Source: Anaerolineae bacterium
GTDB lineage: Bacteria > Chloroflexota > Anaerolineae > Anaerolineales > Villigracilaceae
Direction of reading: 5' to 3'
DNA length: 58,269 nt
Assembly (NCBI GenBank): GCA_017303655.1
Contig: JAFLCE010000014.1
Location: 1 to 58,269, forward strand
Under the pieces are notes generated by a model, which saw only the letters and a list, made by a program, of their open reading frames with translations, searched no databases and had not been told where the DNA came from. Positions 25,268-33,914 of this stretch are shown in pieces; the first letter of the stretch is position 1; the number at the start of each line of letters is the position of its first letter. The translations under genes and the position numbers were made by a program.

Positions 25268-25990
25268 ATGAGTTTCTATCTTGAAATAATAAGCGCCGCT
25301 GTCGCATATCTACTTGGCTCTATCTCATTTGCCCGAATCGTTACGTATATTTCAACCTCAGGAAAAGATATCACCAAACACGAGATCCCTGTTGATGGAA
25401 CAGATGAGAGCTACAAGGTACTATCCATCGGGGCTAATTCTGTCAGTTCCCTGCTTGGGGCAAAATTTGGAATGCTTGTGAGTATCTTCGATATTCTGAA
25501 AGTATTCCTTCCAACACTATTCTTCAAACTTTCCTATCCCGAACAACCCGCTTTGTATTTGATCGCTGCCACATTTGGCGTCATCGGTCACATCTGGCCC
25601 ATTTATTACCGATTTCATGGCGGTTCCGGGTTTACAGCAATTATGGGCGGATTATTCGTCATTGACCCAATCGCAATCTTCATCACATCCATCGTTGGGT
25701 TGTTTTTGGGCATGGTCGTATTCCGCAACATGGTCGTTGCCACCCTGTCATGGATCTGGCTGCTCATCCCATGGCTATGGTGGCGCACAAATGGAAGTTG
25801 GGAGCATATTCTCTACAGCATTGCTATCAACATTTTGTTTATACTGGCAATGATCCCAGAAATACAAAATGTAATGACATACAAGGAAAAAGGTAAAACC
25901 CTCGAATATGCGATGGGTAATTTGAAATCAAACCCGATGGGGCGGGGAATGCTAAAAATGGCAAAGTTCTTTAAAGTAGAGATCAAGTAA
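25268..25990 (+). CDS. divergent PlsY-like acyl-phosphate:glycerol-3-phosphate acyltransferase paralogue
   Basis: 240 residues from ATG at 25268 with GGAG 6 bases upstream. The N-terminal helix contains YLLGSISFARIV, matching the first PlsY loop signature. The third signature is GHIWPIYYRFHGGSGFTA, where PlsY normally has GHxFPVF-FKGGKGV. Between them the GSGN-GATN block is replaced by an insertion and SIGANSVSSLLGAKFG, and Lys in GGKG is Ser. Five or six helices are predicted. True PlsY is near 200 residues, so this is a longer, altered paralogue that may use another acyl acceptor. It is transcribed away from the monooxygenase and ends at a strong terminator. Confidence 0.78.
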   Translation: MSFYLEIISAAVAYLLGSISFARIVTYISTSGKDITKHEIPVDGTDESYKVLSIGANSVSSLLGAKFGMLVSIFDILKVFLPTLFFKLSYPEQPALYLIAATFGVIGHIWPIYYRFHGGSGFTAIMGGLFVIDPIAIFITSIVGLFLGMVVFRNMVVATLSWIWLLIPWLWWRTNGSWEHILYSIAINILFILAMIPEIQNVMTYKEKGKTLEYAMGNLKSNPMGRGMLKMAKFFKVEIK

Positions 25991-26011
25991 CAGGAACAAA
26001 CTCAGATTATG

Positions 26012-26052
26012 AAATCCGCCTCATCCTACGATCGAGGCGGATTTCTTTTTTT
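26012..26052. terminator. intrinsic terminator after the PlsY-like gene
   Basis: An 11-bp stem AAATCCGCCTC / GAGGCGGATTT (26012-26022 and 26034-26044) is followed by a C-interrupted T-run on the plus strand. The convergent PEP-synthase-like gene stops at 26067. Confidence 0.9.
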
Positions 26053-26066
26053 CCCAGAGTTGAAAT

Positions 26067-28406
26067 TTACTCGACGATAAGAACCGCGCCCTGATAGCCG
26101 TCCACGATCACTTCGCAGTTTTCGGGCAGGTTGCATGCGCCATTGACCGAAACGACGCAGGGAATGCCATACTCACGCGCCACAATGGAACTGTGCGAAA
26201 GGATCCCGCCGGATTCGGCGATCACGGCTCCCGCCTTTGCAAAGAGCGGGGTCCATGCCACGTCAGAAAATGGAATGGCGATAATATCGCCTTTAACCAC
26301 GCGCCCGAAATCATCCGTCGAGCGAACGACCTTCACCCGTCCTTGATAGTAACCCGACGAAGTAGGAATGCCCATTAATTTTTTTGCATCGCTTTTCATC
26401 AAGTCGATGGGGGGAGCGGCGTTTCCGTAAATGATCTCCGGCATGACGATATCGCGGCAGCGTTCGATGCTGTCTTTGTGCGCCTGTATCTTGGCTTTCA
26501 ACTCGTCCGCCTTGGCAGAGCCTTCCACCAACCCGCGGACTTCTCCCCAAGTCAGATAATAAATATCGTCCCGGGTTCCAAGCGTCCCTTGCTGCACCAG
26601 TCGATCTGCCAGCGTATTGAAATACACACGGAACCATCCATAGGAAGAGGTATACATCGAGCTGATCTGCTCACGCATCATGCGGAAGGTACGCGCACGC
26701 TGATAAAAAGGCTTCATTCGCATCCGCAGAAAAGGAGATGCCTTCATCGTCGCCCAGGTAGCCTTCTGGCTATTTTTCGAGTTCGAGGCATGATTCAATG
26801 CCATGTGAATGATCTTATCCGGGTCTTCGCGCCAGGGTGTTTTCGAGAAGTCGTTTCCGCTTTCGCTGAAATGCCCAAAACGTTTTATGAACTCATCCAC
26901 CCGTTGCATGAAAGGCGCCGCTTCGGGTACCTGCTTCAATTGCGAATAATCCAGTGTGCGTATGCTTTCCTGCACACTCTGCGGCAGGTCGTTGAACTTC
27001 TTATGGATCTCATCCAAATGATGATTCGGATCAAAGTCCTCAACATCCCGCATGCCGTCGGTCAGGTTGAAATCGACAAATTCGATGTTTACCCGCTTGA
27101 GCTGCGATCTCAACATTCCGTTATATACGCTCATCAGAATGGGGATGACAATATTCTGATATGCCACCAACGTATTGAACTTGAAATGTTCGTCGATTTT
27201 CGCGAGCAATTCCATTGAACTCAACGATGAGACATCCTCTGTTTGAGCTTTACCGATGTGCAAAGCGAAATCGGCAAGTTCATTCTTCACTCGGCGATCA
27301 TACGTCCAGGCACGGGTGGCAAACCCAAGGATGCGTGGAATATGCCGAAACGTTTTCAAAGATGGGCTGAATGGCGGGCGCTTGCTCTCGCGCTTGAAGC
27401 CGAGCAGCATCTCCAAGCCTTCACGCGGAAAGCCAAGGATCTCAAAGATGGTGCCAATTGAGCCCATATTAAAATAAGCGCGGTAATGAAAAAGCTTGGT
27501 CAGGTCTTCGGGTTTGAGGTTGGTCGTGCCCATCAACGAGTCGAACAGACGGATCCAGCCAGTGTTGACCAGCGGAATATTAACCGACGCGATCAGCGGT
27601 TTGATAATGCCCGGCAGCACCTCGCGCGAGATGCGGTTCGAGTAGAGCGGTACATTCGTCAGCGCGGTGATGGGGCGAATTTGCAGCCAGTACACTTTCG
27701 ACCCGTCGTACGCCCATTCCAGGTCGACGGGAGAGCCGTAGATCTTTTGGATGCGGCGAGTCTCATTGGCGATCTCACGGATGACCGATTCAAATTCCGC
27801 TTCCGACTCCGGTTTGGCTGTGAACTGACCCCAGCGATAGATCCAACGCTCGGGCGTGACTCCATCCTGCATCAGCGTCTCACCCAACCCATGCACGGCT
27901 TCGATCACCACCTCATCCAAACCGGTGGTGGGATTTTTACTGAACGCCACACCTGAGATCACCGGCGTGACCATCTCCTGGATCAAGACCGCCATCTTTA
28001 ACTGCCTGCCCGCTTCGCCAAGTTTTTTCAAGTACGGCTGGAGCGTTTCAGACCGGCTGGAATTAAGCACCTCGCGCACGGCACTCATTACCTGGTCCAA
28101 TCCCTGCATGTTCGTGCGGCTCAAAAATTGACCCGCAAACGAAAGTTCCTTGTCATCTTCGAGGTTGGCGGATGAGCGCACAGCGTATAACGTCTCAGCA
28201 CGGATCTTATCCTTCAACTGATCGCGCAATAGAGCAAACCCTGCCTCCGATTCGCGTTCGATCATTTCGCTCGCGGAATATGTTACGACCAACGTGTGCG
28301 GAATTGGAAGGTGATGTTTGGCAAGCCAGTGCAGCCCGCCGCCTTTTTTGCCAAAAATTTCCAGGTGGCGCGGCTCGGTGATATTTGCAAGTGTTGGATG
28401 ATCCAT
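26067..28406 (-). CDS. PEP-synthase/rifampin-phosphotransferase-like dikinase without the PEP barrel
   Basis: 779 residues from ATG at 28406 with GGAG upstream; a TTG one codon earlier is not needed. Residues 1-260 are the PPDK/PpsA ATP-grasp domain (FGKKGGGLHWLAKHHLPIP, LYAVRSSANLEDDKELSFAG, DLEWAYDG). The middle 400 residues do not match the PEP/pyruvate TIM barrel. The C-terminal phospho-carrier domain contains GAVIAESGGILSHSSIVARE with the swivelling His and GIPCVVSV. ATP-grasp, unique middle domain and His domain is the layout of rifampin phosphotransferase (Rph), which moves the beta-phosphate of ATP via His to a small-molecule hydroxyl. Substrate identity is unknown, and PEP synthesis is unlikely without the barrel. 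Confidence 0.8.
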   Translation of the reverse strand: MDHPTLANITEPRHLEIFGKKGGGLHWLAKHHLPIPHTLVVTYSASEMIERESEAGFALLRDQLKDKIRAETLYAVRSSANLEDDKELSFAGQFLSRTNMQGLDQVMSAVREVLNSSRSETLQPYLKKLGEAGRQLKMAVLIQEMVTPVISGVAFSKNPTTGLDEVVIEAVHGLGETLMQDGVTPERWIYRWGQFTAKPESEAEFESVIREIANETRRIQKIYGSPVDLEWAYDGSKVYWLQIRPITALTNVPLYSNRISREVLPGIIKPLIASVNIPLVNTGWIRLFDSLMGTTNLKPEDLTKLFHYRAYFNMGSIGTIFEILGFPREGLEMLLGFKRESKRPPFSPSLKTFRHIPRILGFATRAWTYDRRVKNELADFALHIGKAQTEDVSSLSSMELLAKIDEHFKFNTLVAYQNIVIPILMSVYNGMLRSQLKRVNIEFVDFNLTDGMRDVEDFDPNHHLDEIHKKFNDLPQSVQESIRTLDYSQLKQVPEAAPFMQRVDEFIKRFGHFSESGNDFSKTPWREDPDKIIHMALNHASNSKNSQKATWATMKASPFLRMRMKPFYQRARTFRMMREQISSMYTSSYGWFRVYFNTLADRLVQQGTLGTRDDIYYLTWGEVRGLVEGSAKADELKAKIQAHKDSIERCRDIVMPEIIYGNAAPPIDLMKSDAKKLMGIPTSSGYYQGRVKVVRSTDDFGRVVKGDIIAIPFSDVAWTPLFAKAGAVIAESGGILSHSSIVAREYGIPCVVSVNGACNLPENCEVIVDGYQGAVLIVE

Positions 28407-28420
28407 CAAATCTCCAGCGG

Positions 28421-29011
28421 TTATGGACTTGGCGTTGGGGCGGATAGATAGCGAATGTTTTCTTCCATCGGAAGGATGCCGTACAACCCGGTATCTTTCA
28501 GATCAAGGTGCTCGAACAGGAATATGTTCGGCGGGAAAAAGGTGAAGGTCGAAAAAGCTACGAACATAACCAGAAAAACACCGATGGCATATTGGGTATA
28601 TTTCTTTTCCAACGGCGCATGGGTCAACAGCTTATAGCTCGCCCATTGCCCAACAAAGACCGCCAGATAAAAGAGGAAAAGGTCAGCCGGGAAATAACTG
28701 CGCCCAAGGATCGGAGCGTAGATGTACCAGCCGACTGCGATCACCAAAGGCATGATGACAAGACCTGCAACCTTGGCAAAAACGTAATTATTCACTTCAT
28801 CCCGCACATAGGTGTACTGGATCAGAGCAAAGACCAACCCGGGGAAGAAGACCATTTTGAGATGCTCCCAGGTACTTTCATTGACCGCTGAAAAATATGC
28901 AACCTCCATACTGGAGAAATTACTCATTTCAAAGGTGAAGTGCAACGCCGCACCGATCAAGCCAATAAAAAGGAATCCCCCGATTTCCCAGATCAAAACT
29001 TTATTCTTCAT
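28421..29011 (-). CDS. DUF6512-like six-helix membrane protein
   Basis: 196 residues from ATG at 29011, preceded by GGGAA; an upstream in-frame ATG would add 8 residues. Six predicted helices with a conserved-looking NESTWEHLKMVFFPGL segment between the first and second. The family is annotated in Firmicutes and Chloroflexota as a domain of unknown function, and nothing in the sequence shows an active site. It starts 10 bp after HupE, so the two are co-transcribed, and it ends 14 bp before the dikinase gene. A link to metal uptake through HupE is inferred from the operon only. Confidence 0.7.
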   Translation of the reverse strand: MKNKVLIWEIGGFLFIGLIGAALHFTFEMSNFSSMEVAYFSAVNESTWEHLKMVFFPGLVFALIQYTYVRDEVNNYVFAKVAGLVIMPLVIAVGWYIYAPILGRSYFPADLFLFYLAVFVGQWASYKLLTHAPLEKKYTQYAIGVFLVMFVAFSTFTFFPPNIFLFEHLDLKDTGLYGILPMEENIRYLSAPTPSP

Positions 29012-29021
29012 GATCAGTTCC

Positions 29022-29624
29022 CTATAGAACGCCAAAGATAAACAACAGACCGACCAAAGCGATCAAGGCACCACCAACACGCAGAGCAACTTTTCCGCGT
29101 TCATAGTGGCGGGAAATATCACCGATCACCACCCCAGCAATATGGATCAAGGCGGTCCCAACCAAAAAGCCCAACGCATATAAGAATGGCTCAGCGGTAT
29201 CAGGCATTTCCGCCCCATGAGCGTACCCATGGAATATGGCGAAGAACCCCACACCGATCATGACGATCAAAGTGGGAATCTTGCGCTCAGCGGCAATGAC
29301 CAATCCTAGAATCACGAGCGAAACCGCAATCCCCAACTCGGTGACGTTCAATCCTATGTTGATCAGCCCCAAAACACCTCCGATCGCCATCACAGATACA
29401 AAGGTAGCGGGAACTGTCCAAATCGCACGCCCACCGATCTGCGCACTGATAATACCAACACTGAGCATGGCAAGCAGATGGTCATAGCCTAGCACCGGGT
29501 GGACCATTCCGCTTAAGAAACCGCCCAAGCCCAAATTTGTACCGTCATGAGCATAGGCAACCCCGGGAATAGCCGCAAACAGGAGCGCCATTAAGAAAGC
29601 CTTAAGATATCTATTTTTTAACAT
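29022..29624 (-). CDS. HupE/UreJ-family nickel/cobalt transporter
   Basis: 200 residues with ATG at 29624 and an AAGGAT site upstream. An N-terminal signal sequence ends near AYAHD at residues 24-27. The mature N-terminus keeps a His, and the metal-binding signature HPVLGYDHLLAMLSVG lies in the first helix pair. A second conserved block FHGYAHGAEMP follows in a later helix. Six or seven helices are predicted. HupE/UreJ proteins bring Ni2+ (sometimes Co2+) into cells for hydrogenase, urease or cobalamin enzymes. None of those is in the window, so the metal target is unknown. The DUF6512-like gene follows directly. Confidence 0.9.
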   Translation of the reverse strand: MLKNRYLKAFLMALLFAAIPGVAYAHDGTNLGLGGFLSGMVHPVLGYDHLLAMLSVGIISAQIGGRAIWTVPATFVSVMAIGGVLGLINIGLNVTELGIAVSLVILGLVIAAERKIPTLIVMIGVGFFAIFHGYAHGAEMPDTAEPFLYALGFLVGTALIHIAGVVIGDISRHYERGKVALRVGGALIALVGLLFIFGVL

Positions 29625-29673
29625 ATATGTAATCCTTTCACAGGTAATAAAGATTTATCACAAAACCTTCACA

Positions 29674-29747
29674 ATTATAGGCAAGGATTCCCAAATCCCC
29701 GCCAAAATTACGACTTGAGTCACTATCAATAGCTATCAACTATTGAG
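29674..29747 (-). promoter_or_regulatory. hupE promoter region with dyad
   Basis: A minus-strand TATAAT (29674-29679) lies 50 bp before the hupE start, without a clear -35 box. A CAATAG/CTATTG dyad lies upstream near 29728-29747. It does not match the E. coli NikR operator, so regulation by nickel is only a possibility. No gene was seen in 29625-29855. Confidence 0.4.
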
Positions 29748-29855
29748 CTTGTGCCGGATGAAATTTGTATGAGAATCTCTGTACAGAAACAAGAGCGGCG
29801 CATCGTCGCTATTCTTCACCCTATGGAGATTTTCGAACACAGCATTGGCAAAACA

Positions 29856-29886
29856 AAAAGCGACTCGCTTTCACGAGTCGCTTTTC
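29856..29886 (-). terminator. intrinsic terminator after acnA
   Basis: A 12-bp stem AAAAGCGACTCG / CGAGTCGCTTTT with a 6-base loop lies about 25 bp after the aconitase stop. The A-run on the plus strand reads as a T-run for the minus-strand transcript. Confidence 0.85.
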
Positions 29887-29910
29887 TGCATTATGAATTA
29901 CGGTTTACTT

Positions 29911-32607
29911 TTACTTCACCAAATTCCGCAGCACCGTGTGCAGGATGCCGCCGTTGCGGTAGTAGTTCACTTCCACATCGGTGTTCAACAGCGCGGTGGC
30001 TTTGAACTCGATCACCTTGCCGTCGGCTTTCTTGGCTTTGACGGTGAGTTCAGCTTTGGGTTGGATGTTGTCATCCAAGCCTTCGATGTCAAACACTTCG
30101 CTGCCATCGAGCCCGAGCGACTCGGCATTTTGTCCTTCAGCGAATCTCAATGGGAGCACACCCATGCCCACCAAGTTGGAGCGGTGGATGCGTTCGAAGG
30201 ATTCGGCGATGACGGCTTTCACACCCTGCAGCATGGGACCCTTCGCCGCCCAGTCGCGGCTCGAACCGGTGCCATACTCTTTGCCTGCGAGGACGATGCT
30301 TGCCACGCCTTCAGCTTGATACTTCATCGCCGCATCAAAGATGGACATGACTTCACCCGTGGTGTGATGCTTGGTCCAGTTTCCTTCTTTGGGTGCAACC
30401 AGTTGATTCTTTAGGCGGATATTGGCGAAGGTACCGCGTGCCATCACCTGGTCATTGCCGCGGCGTGCGCCATAGGAGTTGAAATATGTAGGCGCCACAT
30501 CTTTTTCCTGAAGGAATTTACCAGCCGGGCTATCAGCAGCAATGTTACCCGCGGGAGAGATGTGATCGGTAGTAATGGAGTCGCCGAACATGCCGAGCAC
30601 ACGTGCGCCATTAATGCCTTTGATGGAATCGACAGCCAATGAAACGGTTTGGAAGTAAGGCGGGTGATGAATGTAGGTGGAATTCGCATCCCATTCATAT
30701 AGATCACCGCCAGAGACTTTGATATCCTGCCACATATCCGAGCCAGTGAAGACATCGGCATATTTATCTTTGAACATCTCCGCCTTTACACTAGAGGCGA
30801 TCACATCGCTGACCTCTTTTTGGGTGGGCCAGAGATCCTTGAGATACACGGGTTGACCATTTTGGTCGGTACCGAGCGGTTCATTGTTCAGGTCAATATC
30901 CACTGTGCCAGCGAGGGCATACGCCACCACTAACGGAGGTGACGCCAGGAAGTTGGCTTTCACCAACGGATGCACGCGTCCTTCGAAGTTACGGTTGCCA
31001 GAGATGACCGCCGCAGCGACCAAGTCACCGCCGGTCACGGCTTTGGCAACTTCACCAGGCAGCGGACCGGAGTTACCGATACAAGTGGTGCAGCCATATG
31101 CAATGACGTTGAAACCAAGTTTGGAAAGCGGGTCGATCAGACCAGCCTTGTTGAGATATTCCGTCACTACACGAGAGCCGGGCGCGAGGGAGGTTTTCAC
31201 ATACGGCTTGACGTTCAAGCCTTTCTCCACGGCTTTCTTGGCGACAAGTCCCGCCGCGACGAGCACGGAGGGGTTGCTGGTGTTGGTACAAGACGTAATG
31301 GCAGCGATCACCACCGCGCCATGCTTCATCTTCTGTGAACCACCGTTGGTGCCGAAGGTGGCTTCACGGGTCAATGCCTCGCCGGAGAGTTCATAGCCGC
31401 GATCCTTTACCGGGGCGGTTAAGGCTTTTTGGAATGTATCCTTCATATCGGTAAGTGCGACGCGGTCTTGCGGTCGCTTGGGTCCAGCCAATGAAGGCAC
31501 AACCGTTCCAAGATCCAGTTCGAGCGTATCGGTGAATTCCGGTTCAGGGCTGTTCGCATCGCGGAAGAGTCCCTGCGCGCGGGTATAGGCTTCGGTGCGG
31601 GCAACGACTTCTTCAGAGCGACCCGTGAGCCGCATATAACGCAGCGTTTCTTCATCCACAGGGAAGTAGCCCATGGTCGCGCCATATTCGGGAGCCATAT
31701 TGGCAATGGTGGCACGATCAGTCAGTGACATGTTATCGAGCCCGGGACCATAGAACTCGACAAATTTATCCACTACACCTTTTTTACGCAGCATCTGTGT
31801 GACGGTGAGGACGAGGTCAGTGGCAGTGACGCCTTCGCTGAGTTTGCCGGTTAATTTGAAACCGATCACATCCGGCAACAACATATCCATTGGTTGACCG
31901 AGCATCACGGCTTCGGCTTCGATGCCGCCCACGCCCCAACCCACCACGCCCAAACCATTGATCATAGTGGTGTGCGAGTCGGTACCGACGAGGGTATCGG
32001 GGAAGGCAAGGACATCATTGCCATCGACCTTGGTCATAACCACTTCGGCAAGGTTTTCAAGGTTAACCTGATGCACGATGCCAGTCATCGGGGGCACAAC
32101 GCGGAAGTTGGTGAAGGCTTTTTGTCCCCACTTGAGGAACTCATAGCGTTCCTTGTTGCGGACGAATTCCATTTCGGTGTTGCGATTGAGGGCATCGGCT
32201 GTGGCGAAGAAATCGATCTGCACCGAGTGGTCAATGACCAGGTCTACGGGCACGAGCGGATTGATCTTCTTCGGGTCACCGCCCAAACGGGCAACGGCAG
32301 CACGCATTGCGGCGAGATCCACTACGGCGGGTACGCCGGTGAAGTCTTGCATCACCACGCGACCCGGCAGAAACGGAATGCCCGGGCGGGCGCCTTTAGG
32401 AGTCCACGAGGCGATGTTCTTCACATCTGCCTGGGTGATTTCCTTATCGTTACACTGACGAAGCGCGGCTTCGAGGACGATACGAATGGAGTAGGGAAGT
32501 TTGCTGAGTTGGGTCAGCCCGGCTTTTTCAAGCGCATCGAGCCGGAAGTAGACGTATTGTTTCTTGCCCACGGTTAATACGTCACGGGACTTAAATAAAT
32601 CGTGCAT
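29911..32607 (-). CDS. acnA: aconitate hydratase A
   Basis: 898 residues with ATG at 32607 and GGAG 9 bases upstream, the normal length for AcnA/IRP-type aconitase. The 4Fe-4S ligands are the Cys in [12 protein letters not shown] and the two in [39 protein letters not shown] and the C-terminal swivel domain with [13 protein letters not shown] and [14 protein letters not shown] are all intact. It interconverts citrate and isocitrate in the TCA cycle in the cytosol. It appears monocistronic: it has its own terminator, and its upstream region holds a hairpin at 32681-32702. A short 3' relic of another aconitase copy lies 6 kb away. Confidence 0.97.
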   Translation of the reverse strand: MHDLFKSRDVLTVGKKQYVYFRLDALEKAGLTQLSKLPYSIRIVLEAALRQCNDKEITQADVKNIASWTPKGARPGIPFLPGRVVMQDFTGVPAVVDLAAMRAAVARLGGDPKKINPLVPVDLVIDHSVQIDFFATADALNRNTEMEFVRNKERYEFLKWGQKAFTNFRVVPPMTGIVHQVNLENLAEVVMTKVDGNDVLAFPDTLVGTDSHTTMINGLGVVGWGVGGIEAEAVMLGQPMDMLLPDVIGFKLTGKLSEGVTATDLVLTVTQMLRKKGVVDKFVEFYGPGLDNMSLTDRATIANMAPEYGATMGYFPVDEETLRYMRLTGRSEEVVARTEAYTRAQGLFRDANSPEPEFTDTLELDLGTVVPSLAGPKRPQDRVALTDMKDTFQKALTAPVKDRGYELSGEALTREATFGTNGGSQKMKHGAVVIAAITSCTNTSNPSVLVAAGLVAKKAVEKGLNVKPYVKTSLAPGSRVVTEYLNKAGLIDPLSKLGFNVIAYGCTTCIGNSGPLPGEVAKAVTGGDLVAAAVISGNRNFEGRVHPLVKANFLASPPLVVAYALAGTVDIDLNNEPLGTDQNGQPVYLKDLWPTQKEVSDVIASSVKAEMFKDKYADVFTGSDMWQDIKVSGGDLYEWDANSTYIHHPPYFQTVSLAVDSIKGINGARVLGMFGDSITTDHISPAGNIAADSPAGKFLQEKDVAPTYFNSYGARRGNDQVMARGTFANIRLKNQLVAPKEGNWTKHHTTGEVMSIFDAAMKYQAEGVASIVLAGKEYGTGSSRDWAAKGPMLQGVKAVIAESFERIHRSNLVGMGVLPLRFAEGQNAESLGLDGSEVFDIEGLDDNIQPKAELTVKAKKADGKVIEFKATALLNTDVEVNYYRNGGILHTVLRNLVK

Positions 32608-32680
32608 GGTTGTGTCTCCTTTGGAGTGTGATTTTTCCCGATCCTTTGAAAGGGATGGGGCTCACACCACAAAACTACGA

Positions 32681-32702
32681 CACTTGCACCTGTGTGCAAG
32701 TG
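32681..32702. promoter_or_regulatory. hairpin in the acnA upstream region
   Basis: A 9-bp stem CACTTGCAC / GTGCAAGTG with a 4-base loop lies 74-95 bases before the acnA start. The minus-strand TATAAT box at 32779-32784 lies upstream, so the hairpin would be in the 5' leader. It has no T-run and no recognised riboswitch motif; a regulator-binding dyad is equally possible. No gene was seen in 32608-32837. Confidence 0.4.
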
Positions 32703-32837
32703 CAGGTGAGAACACAAAGGAGCGCCTTTGATATCCTCTTGCTAATGTGGTGGGGTAAATAAGAGAAATTCAGACCGGATTATACTGATTTAAGGACAGA
32801 GATGGAAGAGGTCTGATGACGATGTACCGGAAAGGCA

Positions 32838-33905
32838 TTATCGCAGGTTCATTTGCTTCTTGAGCGACTGTAGCAATTCCGCCTTTTCAGCGTCTGCCAA
32901 AAAGGAAGACTCCGCCGCTAGGAGAATGGATTGCTTCAAAGCATCCATTGGAACATTCAATTTTTCATGAGCGATCTGGAATTCATTAGAAAGAGTGATA
33001 CGCGACACACTGGGGTCATCGGTATTGACAGTAACCTTCAAACCGTGTGCGATCATCTGCGGCAAGGGATGTTCTTCCATCGTCGTCACCACCCCAGACT
33101 GGAAGTTACTGGTTGGGCATACTTCAAAGACCACGCCGCGTTCTTTTGCCAGAGCTACCACTGCTTCATCTTCCAAAACACGCACACCGTGACCAATCCG
33201 TTCCGCGCCTAAATTCTCGATGGCATCGCGCACATTCTCGGCGGGTCCCCACTCCCCGGCATGGATCGTGAGATGCAAGCCCGATTGCTTGGCTTCTTTG
33301 AAAATATCGTGAAACGGATTCGACTTGAACTCGGCTTCATTGCCAGCCAGATCCAGCCCGAACAATCCGCGTTTCTGATGATCCACTGCCAGCCAAGCCA
33401 CCTGCTCGGCAAGCTCAGGGCTCTCGTGTCGGTTCACCGAAGCGATCAAGCCAACTTTAATGCCAAAGGTCTTGGCGGCATCTTGTGCGCTGGTAATGAC
33501 CCAATCCATCACATCATGCAAAGGGAAGCCTTCGGCGCGGCTCAAAGCCACCGGAGTAAAACGCAGTTCAAGATAATGAACATTATCCTTCGCAGCATCT
33601 TCCACGGCTTCACGCGTCACACGATGGATCACATCCGGCGAACGATAGAAAAGGCGCAGGGTTTTGAACTTATCCAAAAAGTTCGAGAAGGTCATCGGGT
33701 CTTTATCTTGCACCTGCACCAACCCGCTCAAATTCAACATCGAAACCGGCACCGTCACTCCATGCTTTCTGGCAATATCCAGCATGGTCGATAGACGCAA
33801 TGACCCTTCCAAATGGCGGTGAAGTTCCACCTTTGGAAGGGCAAGGTATCGGTTTAAGGGGACGGTTTCGTCTGCCAAACTCTTCCTCTTTTTTGTGAAA
33901 GCCAA
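32838..33905 (-). CDS. add: adenosine deaminase
   Basis: 355 residues with ATG at 33905. The zinc ligands His29 and His31 lie in ELHRHLEGS. The catalytic Glu and His follow in LTIHAGEWGP, the substrate-site His in RIGHGVR, and the terminal metal Asp in TVNTDDPSVS. The enzyme hydrolyses (deoxy)adenosine to (deoxy)inosine in purine salvage; the length fits. A related subgroup deaminates N6-modified adenines or aminodeoxyfutalosine, so the exact substrate is not certain. It begins 9 bp after the secA stop and is probably translated from the same transcript. Confidence 0.92.
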   Translation of the reverse strand: MAFTKKRKSLADETVPLNRYLALPKVELHRHLEGSLRLSTMLDIARKHGVTVPVSMLNLSGLVQVQDKDPMTFSNFLDKFKTLRLFYRSPDVIHRVTREAVEDAAKDNVHYLELRFTPVALSRAEGFPLHDVMDWVITSAQDAAKTFGIKVGLIASVNRHESPELAEQVAWLAVDHQKRGLFGLDLAGNEAEFKSNPFHDIFKEAKQSGLHLTIHAGEWGPAENVRDAIENLGAERIGHGVRVLEDEAVVALAKERGVVFEVCPTSNFQSGVVTTMEEHPLPQMIAHGLKVTVNTDDPSVSRITLSNEFQIAHEKLNVPMDALKQSILLAAESSFLADAEKAELLQSLKKQMNLR

Positions 33906-33914
33906 GAGCGGGCT

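Noticed and set aside
29728-29747. NikR-type operator upstream of hupE
   Set aside because: The CAATAG/CTATTG dyad does not match the known GTATGA-N16-TCATAC site.
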